A stretch of 64,000 nt of DNA, taken from the NCBI GenBank assembly GCA_964570665.1, contig CAZMZH010000001.1:248001-312000 (forward strand), in the 5' to 3' direction. Under the pieces are notes generated by a model. That model saw only the letters and a list, made by a program, of their open reading frames with translations. It made no database searches and was not told where the DNA came from. The position numbers and the translations under genes are program-made. The DNA comes from JAJDAT01 sp964570665 (GTDB taxonomy: Bacteria > Nitrospinota > Nitrospinia > Nitrospinales > JAJDAT01). This document shows positions 14,947 through 22,723 of this stretch, one piece after another; positions within the stretch are counted from its first letter, which is position 1, and each line of letters opens with the position of its first letter.

Positions 14947-15638
14947 AAGTTTATTAACTCTTGTTGGAATTTGCTTGGGAACGTTTGTTTCCAAAAAGTA
15001 GAAGAGGAATCGAACCCCGTCCACAATTAGGGTATCCCTCGTGGAAGGGGGAGATGGCGGCGGCGAAATCATTGCAGAGGAAACACCAGAAGAAATCGCA
15101 AAAGTTTTAAAACAAAAATTGTCAGCCTGAGGTTCTCGAAGGCCGACCTCCTTGCTTTAGTTACCTAAAAGAAGCTTTAAAGTCTATGCAGTAAGAACTT
15201 CAAAAGAGATAGACATTCCGAACAAAACACCTATCGCTTGTCATTCCGAGCTTGTCGAGGAATCTCGTTTTTTATACCGGTTATTTTCTCCAGTTCCTTT
15301 TAAAGCTCTCGAAGGGCCATCTCGACCGAAGTTATTTAAAGCCAATATCCCAAGTTAATTAAGGATCGAAAAAAAACATTGCGAACAAAGAACTCACCGC
15401 TCGTCATTCCGACCAAAGTGGAGGAATCTCGACGGTCCGTAGGGCCGACGTTTCCATCAGTTCCTTAGGAAGTTCTCGAAGCCTCAGGCTTCAAAGAAGC
15501 CTATACCTAAAAACCCAGCCAAACAGTCAACGTCAAATCTCTATAGACCGCTTTCGGCCAAAAGCGGACACTCATGAAAATTGAAAAGTTTTCTACTTGT
15601 GACTGACTTATTCGACTCAAGAAAGTTTCCTATAAAAA
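14947..15638. other. 692-base gene-free stretch of relics and repeats
   Basis: Holds uvrA relic 3, a composite module copy (GTCATTCCGAGCTTGTCGAG at 15240-15259, ATACCGGTTAT), another GTCATTCCGACC core at 15404, the CTCAGGCTTCAAAGAAGCC hairpin at about 15482, and the palindrome CCGCTTTCGGCCAAAAGCGG near 15548-15567. At 15004-15022 the minus strand reads GGACGGGGTTCGATTCCTC, which resembles a tRNA/tmRNA T-arm. No intact gene is seen. Confidence 0.6.
15044..15194 (+). pseudogene. uvrA 3'-end relic 3 (interrupted by a palindromic repeat)
   Basis: 15044-15105 matches uvrA from GAAGGCGGAGACGGCGGCGG onward and 15161-15194 matches the last codons and stop. The 55 bases between replace about 30 bases of uvrA and include a CCTGAGGTTCTCGAAGGCCG palindromic repeat. 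The terminal codons carry the K-S variant shared with relics 1 and 2, plus a further change (CTATGCAG in place of CTAAGAAG). Confidence 0.75.
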
Positions 15639-16766
15639 TCAGAATGGAATATCATCATCAAGATCAACCTTTCTATCATAACGCTCCAAAGAATCTAGTT
15701 TCGTATGAATATTGCTGAGAATTATATTTTTCTTTTCATTGGAACAAGATCTAAATAGCTCAATAAATGCTTTCAAAACCCATACTGGAAATTTTTCACT
15801 TTTCACATATGAAAAACCACCATTGACAAAACACCTTGCTACTAATACAGGGTTTGGTAAATATTCTTCAAGCATTACGTTTCTATGCAATCCCTCAAGT
15901 TTTGACAGTAAATCGGGCGCATCATCAAAAAATTTAGCCCCAGTCACTAGCTTTGTGACCACATCATAAAGCGAGGTTGAGAAATTCCGATAGGCTTCTT
16001 GTTCATCATCATCAAATTCAATCTCTGCGAACCTTTCATTTAACACACCACTCTTTATTTCAAAAAAACTCTGAGTTCTTTCATCTGTTGATTGTTTACA
16101 CATTTTATTAAGAGTACTATTATGTTTAAATTGTTCAATATTCTTTTCTCTGATGATTTTTTCAAATAATTTTCCAACAAAATATACTTCAGTTTGAAAA
16201 TCGTAAGTCGATTCTTTAAACTCGGGAGGAGGCTCGCACCACCAGTTCAATGAAATGCTTTTTTCGAAGTCATTACTGTCAAAAATCTGCTTTCCAAATC
16301 CAAAATCAATTATTTTTACTACTCCATCTTCAGTAACCATTAGGTTTTGAGGCCTCAAATCCCGATGGAGAATATTTTGGCTTTCTAAATAAGTAAAACC
16401 TGAAATGATTTGCCAAAATATGTCGTTTATATTTTCAGGGTATTCCTCCAGATAATCTTCAACATCAAATCCTTTAACAAACTCCATTAAGATATAGCCT
16501 GTTAAGTGCTCGGGATAAATGTAATAGTTAAATACTCTTACTATGTTTTTGTGATTTATTAGATGAAGTAGCTTTATCTCCTGAACGAAATTATCAAATA
16601 GCTCTTTTTTGTCTTGTTCATCAAGTGGAGAGTATTTTTTACAAACAAAACTTTCGCGAATAATATCATCATATAATAGAACCGTTTCCCCACACGATCC
16701 TCTTCCAAGCTCTTCAACAAACTCAAAATCTTTTTTTCGAACAAAATGTATGATCTTTTTATTCAT
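15639..16766 (-). CDS. Serine/threonine protein kinase ending in an SSB-like DDDIPF tip
   Basis: A 375-residue eukaryotic-type kinase with no membrane segment. The domain spans about residues 12-215: glycine loop GRGSCGET, VAIK-type lysine in FVCKKY, helix-C Glu in FVQEIK, catalytic loop HRDLRPQN and metal loop DFGFGK, so all catalytic residues are present. The usual Lys after HRDL is Arg. The helical region from about 216 has no recognised domain. The last residues, VDLDDDIPF, reproduce the C-terminal tip of single-stranded DNA-binding protein (DFDDDIPF in E. coli), which docks RecQ, RecO, PriA, exonuclease I and others. This suggests the kinase is recruited to, or competes at, SSB-partner sites. 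It is first of four same-strand genes in an accessory region. Confidence 0.9.
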   Translation of the reverse strand: MNKKIIHFVRKKDFEFVEELGRGSCGETVLLYDDIIRESFVCKKYSPLDEQDKKELFDNFVQEIKLLHLINHKNIVRVFNYYIYPEHLTGYILMEFVKGFDVEDYLEEYPENINDIFWQIISGFTYLESQNILHRDLRPQNLMVTEDGVVKIIDFGFGKQIFDSNDFEKSISLNWWCEPPPEFKESTYDFQTEVYFVGKLFEKIIREKNIEQFKHNSTLNKMCKQSTDERTQSFFEIKSGVLNERFAEIEFDDDEQEAYRNFSTSLYDVVTKLVTGAKFFDDAPDLLSKLEGLHRNVMLEEYLPNPVLVARCFVNGGFSYVKSEKFPVWVLKAFIELFRSCSNEKKNIILSNIHTKLDSLERYDRKVDLDDDIPF

Positions 16767-16945
16767 AAGTGTTTGGATTTTTTAAAACAATACCAATGTG
16801 GTTTTCCGCTATGAATTTTCCATTCGGCGACCGCTTTGGATCGTTCGTGGAATTAAGCTAAGCCGATCTAAGGGGCAACAACCGGCCAATAGCGAACGTT
16901 TAAATTATGTGAAATTTTTAATTTTTGTTAGATTACTCATAGTTG

Positions 16946-17635
16946 CTATTCCATGGCCTCGTTTTTGACAGAACTGGCCTTTTCAACCAAATAATCACGT
17001 ATGGATACCAACTGGTCGACTTGCAGTATTTCTCTAACTTTTCTTTTAATCCCAGAAACGGTTGCATCCGCATCCTTTACTGCAGATTCATTCCAATCCA
17101 TTACATCTTTAAACACATCAAACATTCTTTTAATGGCCCTAGTTCGTTCCTCTGAATCGGTTCCTGTTAATGCTGAGACAAGGTAAGCATCATTTCCAAT
17201 TTGTCGTGCAGCTTTCTCAAAAGGGATTAGTTTTTCTTCAATTGCCGGGGTTATCCATGCGGTGTATTCAATACGCAATTCATATAAATTCTTAGAATGT
17301 TCAAATGCACTTTGTGTGGGACCTTCTTTTGAAAGGGTATTTGCAAACTGATAAACCTCAGCTATATACTTCTCGCAAAATTCTACGTGTTTATCGAATA
17401 CCGTATTGGCCATGTGTGATGTGGCCCCCAAATTGAATATTTGTTCTTTTTCTTGAAGTTGTAATTTTCTTTCATGAGTTAAATTATCTCTAATAAGCTG
17501 AAACAGTGCCGCCAGTAGCCCGCCAACACCTGGCATGATGGCCATTCCTTTATAAAATTCGTTTATGGGAGCGGTATAGGAAATAACTAAAGAGACCACC
17601 ACAATAATTGAAATCCCAAACCATAAACTCTTCAA
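16946..17635 (-). CDS. Membrane-anchored helical protein of unknown function
   Basis: A 229-residue protein. Two hydrophobic segments at about residues 4-22 and 30-48 form an N-terminal hairpin anchor, followed by a long cytoplasmic helical domain rich in charged residues (HERKLQLQEKEQIFNLGATS onward) to the C-terminus. The start is TTG at 17635: AAGGAG lies eight bases upstream and no ATG is well placed. No family is recognised. It lies between the kinase gene and a small secreted protein gene, all on the minus strand but with gaps of 180-210 bases, so joint transcription is uncertain. Confidence 0.7.
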   Translation of the reverse strand: MKSLWFGISIIVVVSLVISYTAPINEFYKGMAIMPGVGGLLAALFQLIRDNLTHERKLQLQEKEQIFNLGATSHMANTVFDKHVEFCEKYIAEVYQFANTLSKEGPTQSAFEHSKNLYELRIEYTAWITPAIEEKLIPFEKAARQIGNDAYLVSALTGTDSEERTRAIKRMFDVFKDVMDWNESAVKDADATVSGIKRKVREILQVDQLVSIRDYLVEKASSVKNEAME

Positions 17636-17844
17636 AGCAACACTCCTTTTTAGCTAGTATTTTTGAAATTCGTCATCACATTTGCAAAAATATTCGCACC
17701 GCTTATTAAAACTTAATGTCCGCTTAGGGTCGAAACAGGCTAATATTTTTTGAATTAGTGACAGGCCTCGTAATGTCTTTTCCCTTGAATGTTCATAAGA
17801 AAATTTTATTAATTGTGTTAGGGTAATTCCGGGCCTATTTTAAA

Positions 17845-18270
17845 TTAAGGTATCCAGCAGGTGCCATACCTTTGGCTATGCATAGCTTTCCCATCGATAA
17901 ATAAATGTCTGGAATGAACCACTGGGAATTTATTAATAAATAATTCTTCTATCAAAACTGTGGTTGAAGTAATATTTCCACTGGGAGTAACTTCTTCAAA
18001 AGTTAATCCCTTTGGGGTGGCGGTAACTCTCACGTCAAATGCTCCGATGTTACCAATCATTCTTGCCTTATTGTAATTCACATCGATACTATCAAAGATT
18101 AAATTCAGGGAATCTGTTATCGAGGAAATTTCTTTTCCGCTGATTGCTTGAATTCCCTTATCCAAGGAACACCTTAAATGTTTTATCGTCATATATTCTT
18201 CAAAAGTCCCCGCAGATGACCATCCGGGGAAAAGAAAAATTACAAAAATTACCGCCTTTATAGGTTTCAT
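17845..18270 (-). CDS. Small exported protein of unknown function
   Basis: A 141-residue protein with a signal peptide (basic start, hydrophobic core AVIFVIFLF, cleavage probably after SSAG). The mature part is mixed alpha/beta with two cysteines, in HLRCSLDK and the C-terminal GTCWIP, that could form a disulfide in the periplasm. No domain is recognised. The GTCCGCTT-AGGGTCGA repeat (17717-17733) lies just downstream. Confidence 0.65.
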   Translation of the reverse strand: MKPIKAVIFVIFLFPGWSSAGTFEEYMTIKHLRCSLDKGIQAISGKEISSITDSLNLIFDSIDVNYNKARMIGNIGAFDVRVTATPKGLTFEEVTPSGNITSTTVLIEELFINKFPVVHSRHLFIDGKAMHSQRYGTCWIP

Positions 18271-18538
18271 AAATCTTCATTTATCCAAGGTAAAGTAAGA
18301 TCTTCTTGGCAACATTTTTTGTATGTTGGGTGTTAAACCAATAAGAGACTCTCTTTTAATTAAACTCCAGTATTTCAAAAAGGGGTTTTTAGATGGTTTT
18401 GGCGTTTAAAATTTATTTCCCACTTTCTCTAGTTATCATCCTAACTAAAACTCTATCTCACAAATGTCCGCTTTGGGTCGATAGTAGCACGTTTCCCAGT
18501 TCGGCCAAAAGTGGACTTGACCACTCCATATAGATAAA

Positions 18539-19288
18539 CTACACACTCACCTGGTCCAATTTCTCCGATAAGGCACTTTTTAATTTCTTCAGACCTTCAC
18601 CATTAGGCAGATAACGCAGGACCCGATGATGACGCATATCAAAGGGCACATCATCCAAGCTTTGGGAAATGGGAATAACCAATTTGCCTAAAGTGTGTGC
18701 AATACCTGTTTCATACATGACATTAGGATTTTTGCCAGTGAAATCCACAATAACCACCGTAGAGCGAAACAGCAGGTTGAAGATATCTTGAATGATAATA
18801 CTTTCTTCCCACATATTGTCAGCCCGTTTTGCTCGAAACTCAGCTGCACGACAGGCCGCTTTGATGGCCTTAAACACAGGTTGCAATGCAGTATCAAACG
18901 GCATCATGACCGCCACTAAATCATCTTCCACTGAGACATTCGGTACCTCAAACACATTAGGGGCAAAGGTGATTTTTTTCTGTGCGGGTTTTACCGAAAT
19001 GTAGTGCGTGTCTTCTTCAAAATGGGTATTCAGATAGTCCTCAAAGGTGTCCAAAGCGGAAGGTTTCTCGTTTGCTATATACTTGAGTATAGAGAGGACG
19101 TTACCTGCATAATCTTCATCACCCCAATGGAGACTGCGCAATAATCGAGAATGGCGACTGATATCTTTTGAAAACCCAGTTAAGAGACCAATTTCTTGCC
19201 AATGTTCGAAAGAAAAATGGGTGACAATACGCTCTTTAAGAGCAAGTATTTTTTTGCCAGTTTTTGCATCCATAATGTTTATTAGCAC
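18539..19288 (-). CDS. TIR/nucleoside deoxyribosyltransferase-like protein with a helical N-terminal domain
   Basis: A 249-residue cytoplasmic protein. The C-terminal half (about residues 120-249) has a flavodoxin-like fold pattern: VAVMMPFD as first strand and loop, a VVIVDFTGKNPNVMYETGIA block with the conserved Asp, Asn and a catalytic-type Glu, and LVIPIS as the next strand. This is the signature of TIR-like/nucleoside 2-deoxyribosyltransferase-like domains, which cleave glycosidic bonds and in immune proteins often degrade NAD. The first 100 residues form a helical domain resembling effector-associated adaptor domains of bacterial conflict proteins. Together this suggests a defence or stress effector, but activity and trigger are inferred. 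Confidence 0.8.
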   Translation of the reverse strand: MLINIMDAKTGKKILALKERIVTHFSFEHWQEIGLLTGFSKDISRHSRLLRSLHWGDEDYAGNVLSILKYIANEKPSALDTFEDYLNTHFEEDTHYISVKPAQKKITFAPNVFEVPNVSVEDDLVAVMMPFDTALQPVFKAIKAACRAAEFRAKRADNMWEESIIIQDIFNLLFRSTVVIVDFTGKNPNVMYETGIAHTLGKLVIPISQSLDDVPFDMRHHRVLRYLPNGEGLKKLKSALSEKLDQVSV

Positions 19289-20197
19289 TTTTTACTGTTG
19301 TGTATCATCCACTGTAAAGGGGTCAGGTCCACCATTGACTGTAAGTTAATTTCTGCAAGATGATTAAGATCGTTTCCATCGTCATTTACGAAAAAGCATC
19401 CCAAAAATTTATTTTGAAAGAGTCCGGTTTTCATATCGGAGGATGTCCGCTTTGGGTCGAATCCGGTTTTTTGGTATCTGATACAGCATATCAAATAATA
19501 TTTTTGCATTCCATAAGTATATTAAAGCTCCCACGTTTAGCCTGAAAGCGGTAGTTGCAGGATTCTAAGAAAAAGGAGTTCATTCTTTGGAATTGAGACG
19601 AGATCCTTCGCTACTTCGGCTACGCTCAGCACAAGCTCATCAACGGTGATCGCCTCTGGATGACGTGCGGAGGGGGCTTTGTAACTCTAGTTCCTCTTTC
19701 GATTAACGCGTGAAACGAGTCCCCCTCTCGAGATGACGTTAGGCGTTAGTTCCTGAATCAATTGAGGGGTGAAGCCAATCGGCCTTTTCCAAGAAAAAGG
19801 AGTTCATTCTCTTGAATTGAGACGACCCTTTCCTTCGACCCTTCGGCAAGCTCAGGGCAGGCTGAGCGGAGGGGCCTTTGTAACTCCTAAGGGACAAATG
19901 AAATAACCTGTAAAAAAAGCGAGATTCCTCGGCAAGCTCGGAATGACGAGCGGTGGGTACTTTATTCGCAATGTTTTTATTCGATCATCAATTAGCTTGG
20001 GATAATGGCTTTAAACCACGTTGGTCGGAATGACCCTTCGAGTACTACTTCGGCAAGCTCAGGGCAGGCTGAGCGGAGGGGCCTTTGTAACTCCATTTCT
20101 TTTTTCAATCAACAGACGAAGCCAGACGATCCTTTTGCTGTTTTTCTAATAATGATACTATTGTTAAATTACAAAGTTATGGCGGGAGATTTGTTTA
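19289..20197. other. 909-base gene-free region packed with dispersed repeats
   Basis: Holds a GTCCGCTTTGGGTCGAATCC repeat at 19445-19464, two copies of an AAGAAAAAGGAGTTCATTCT block (19568-19587 and 19791-19810), each followed by a CCTTCG...GCTCAG palindrome member, a GAGATTCCTCGGCAAGCTCG core near 19921-19940, and two copies of GGCAGGCTGAGCGGAGGGGC (about 19856 and 20062). The blocks occur in overlapping order, as expected from repeated local duplication. No gene is seen. Confidence 0.6.
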
Positions 20198-20425
20198 ATG
20201 GATAGACCTGAAGAATTGAATGACCCCAAAAAATTTGACGATTTAATGGAAACTATTAATACAAGATTAGTGATAACGTCCATTCCTATTAGAGACCGGC
20301 CACAAATGACACAGATTCTTTTAGGAGATGAACTGGATTACGACATGGCCGACGACGATTCGGTTTATCCCCAGGTTGTTGAGTGGTACCGGCAAAGATT
20401 CCCCGATGAAAAAAATATTAGATAA
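20198..20425 (+). CDS. Small acidic hypothetical protein
   Basis: A 75-residue acidic protein with a good ribosome binding site (GGGAGA, eight bases upstream of the ATG). The sequence is helical and charged, ending VVEWYRQRFPDEKNIR. No domain is recognised. It is the only coding-like frame inside a repeat field and could be a surviving small gene or a remnant. Confidence 0.45.
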   Translation: MDRPEELNDPKKFDDLMETINTRLVITSIPIRDRPQMTQILLGDELDYDMADDDSVYPQVVEWYRQRFPDEKNIR

Positions 20426-20877
20426 AGACAAGTAAGGAACAAATAAAAAAGCGAGATTCCTCGCCAAGCTCCTAAGGAACTAGAGTGGAAATATTTATTA
20501 AATAGAGGCGACCCTTCGAGAGCCTCAGGGTGACAATATTAGAATTCTATAATGACGCTTCACTACTTCCGCGGACTTTGCAACTCCATTTCCTTTTTCA
20601 ATCAACGCGTGAAACGAATCAAGCGCTCGGAATGACGTGCAATAGGGGCTTTGCTCAGCAAAGGCTCCGCCAAAGAGCCTGAATGACCCTTCGTGAGCCT
20701 TATAAGGAACATGCTTCTCTGAAGCATAGATCCCTCGATTAAACTCGGGATGACTATTGAATCGCGGCGACCCTTCGACAAGCTCAGGGCGACAATATTA
20801 GAATTCTATAATGACGCTTCACTACTTCCGCGGACTTTGCAACTCTAGTTCCTTTTTCAATCAACGCGTGAAACGAG
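20426..20877. repeat. Repeat field with a 107-bp direct duplication
   Basis: The 107-base unit at 20532-20638 recurs at 20791-20897 with about five differences; it contains GACAATATTAGAATTCTATA and ends at a CGCTCGGAATGACGT core. Between the copies are further palindrome members (CTCGGGATGAC near 20750, CCCTTCGACAAGCTCAGGGC near 20771). The second copy runs into the 3' end of the cupin gene and supplies its stop codon. No gene is seen. Confidence 0.8.
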
Positions 20878-21738
20878 TCAGGCGCTCGGAACGACGTCGA
20901 ACTTACCCATCATGCGCAGGTAAATGACGCATTCCTCTCCGGCTTCGCACGAAACTCGATGCGCTGTCTCTCCCTTCGAGTTGAAATAGCTTCCCGGATC
21001 TAGGGTCTTAACGTCGGTTCCACCTGACGCCTGGAGTTTGAGTCGCCCCTGGATCATTACAGCGCGAAAGATTGAACCCTGACATCGTATCTTTCCAGTA
21101 AATCCAACTGGAAATTTAACGAGGGTTCCATTCAACCGATTGTCTTGTGGTTTTCCCCAAAGTGTAGCTACCTTTGGTCCATTACCAGAAACTGACATTC
21201 CGGGCTGATCGATCCAAACGATATTCGATGGGTTCAACTTAACTGGCTTTTCTCCATTATCAAACGCTTTCTTAGTAGGAAGAACGAGATACGGCCCTTC
21301 CTCAATTTCTATGTACGCCATGCTACTGCTACCCTTGGTAGCGGTAATATGTACCTCTCCCACTGGCTGTGTCCAGTAAGAACCCTTCGGCATCCACTTA
21401 TGGGGAGTCTCAGGGTCGTCGTTGTGAATGAGACCATTAATAACCACTCCACGGTAGGTTATGTTATGAATATGAGGCGGCGACGAAAAACCATCCACAA
21501 ATTTAACGAGAAAGCCTGACGGGCCGGAGCCTGTGCGGTCTCCCCATAGCGCGCCAGCCTTCGGGCTCTTGTCGCCACGTGCGGGATTGAGCGGCTTCCA
21601 CTCAATTTCGGATGCCAAAATAATCTTGGAGGCGGGTTCGACCGCCGACTTTGGAGAGATACTGTCGGTTGCCATCTGGGAGCTAGCGCAAGCGGAAATT
21701 GCCACAACTACAAATGCGAATAATAGTACCGTTCTCAA
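20878..21738 (-). CDS. DUF4437-type cupin lipoprotein
   Basis: A 286-residue protein with a lipoprotein signal peptide (hydrophobic core, then ISAC lipobox with Cys at about residue 17), so probably anchored in the periplasm. Two similar cupin halves follow: about 45-155 (GFSSPPHIHNITYRGVVI) and 165-280 (GSIFRAVMIQGRLKL). Only the first half keeps an HIH metal-ligand pair. The pattern matches DUF4437 family proteins of unknown function. The last codons (D-V-V-P-S-A and stop) are made of dispersed-repeat sequence, so the natural C-terminus may have been replaced. The region looks richer in G+C than its surroundings, as do the next two genes. Confidence 0.85.
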   Translation of the reverse strand: MRTVLLFAFVVVAISACASSQMATDSISPKSAVEPASKIILASEIEWKPLNPARGDKSPKAGALWGDRTGSGPSGFLVKFVDGFSSPPHIHNITYRGVVINGLIHNDDPETPHKWMPKGSYWTQPVGEVHITATKGSSSMAYIEIEEGPYLVLPTKKAFDNGEKPVKLNPSNIVWIDQPGMSVSGNGPKVATLWGKPQDNRLNGTLVKFPVGFTGKIRCQGSIFRAVMIQGRLKLQASGGTDVKTLDPGSYFNSKGETAHRVSCEAGEECVIYLRMMGKFDVVPSA

Positions 21739-21759
21739 ATTTATTCTCCTTTACTTATC

Positions 21760-22557
21760 CTATTTTAAAACCAAATCAATAGCGCGCACAATCTCTTCGC
21801 ATTTTTGCGGATTTAGCGCATCGGGATGGGGCAAAATAAATTGGCTTGAATCGTTGTCGAAATACTCGCCCGAGACAGTTGCGAATTCATTGGACAGCGC
21901 CGCGCGCGTAAGGATTTCCGCGCCAATGCGAATATCGCCGCCAGCCACTCCGAAGGCGTTTCTCACCATCTTGCTACCGAGCATCGACCCAGGATTCACC
22001 GCAATGATCGCCGGACCCTTTTCCTTGAGCGTGAGCGCCAAATCGCGAGACCACATTATAAGCGCAAGTTTACTTTGTGCATAAGCCGCGCCGTCGGACA
22101 GGCGGCCTTGTCCGGCCAGCGCCCTCAAATCAACCGTCGACTGAGCGGCGGAGGAAACGTTGATCACTCTACCGGTCGCGCCGAGCGCCGGCAAGAGCTT
22201 TTGCGTAAGCAAATAGGGAGCGATCGTATTGACGGCAAACCTCACGTCAAGCCCCTCTTGCGTGACCTGGTCGGGCGCTCTATAGACGCCTGCATTGTTG
22301 ATAAGCGCATCAAGTTTTGTATGCTTTTCAGCCACTGCCTTTGCAAGCGTCTCGACATCGGCCATTCGCGACAGATCGGCCACGTAACTTTCGATCCGAT
22401 CGCCTCCCGACAAAGAAGCCAGCGACCGTTGGACTTCGGCGAGTTTGGCGGCATTCCGACCATGTAACAAGACGGTATGGCCAAGAAAGACTTGCATCCT
22501 GGCGGTCTCCAATCCTATGCCATCCGTTGCTCCTGTAATTAAAATGCGTTTCTTCAT
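21760..22557 (-). CDS. Short-chain dehydrogenase/reductase
   Basis: A 265-residue NAD(P)-dependent oxidoreductase. Hallmarks are the nucleotide-binding TGATDGIG near the N-terminus, NNAG at about residue 87, the catalytic Ser in VINVSSAAQ and the YAQSK catalytic pair at about residue 159. The substrate cannot be predicted. It is 21 bases upstream of the cupin gene on the same strand, so the two are probably co-transcribed. Base composition appears high in G+C compared with the flanking 10 kb, consistent with acquisition from another genome. Confidence 0.93.
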   Translation of the reverse strand: MKKRILITGATDGIGLETARMQVFLGHTVLLHGRNAAKLAEVQRSLASLSGGDRIESYVADLSRMADVETLAKAVAEKHTKLDALINNAGVYRAPDQVTQEGLDVRFAVNTIAPYLLTQKLLPALGATGRVINVSSAAQSTVDLRALAGQGRLSDGAAYAQSKLALIMWSRDLALTLKEKGPAIIAVNPGSMLGSKMVRNAFGVAGGDIRIGAEILTRAALSNEFATVSGEYFDNDSSQFILPHPDALNPQKCEEIVRAIDLVLK

Positions 22558-22723
22558 ATTTCTCCAACTTACTCTTTAAAATTTGAAAGCAGTTCATGGA
22601 GTAACTCAACCTACCTCAGTCTATCCATTAGGTTTGGGTTATTACATGAAACAATACACTCAAATTTTCACGTTTAAACTTAAAGCAAAAGTTGTAGGGT
22701 CGATTGACCATTTCTGAAACCGC

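Noticed and set aside
19289..20877. Possible CRISPR array because of repeated blocks
   Set aside because: Repeat spacing is irregular, repeats vary in length and sequence, and no cas genes are present.
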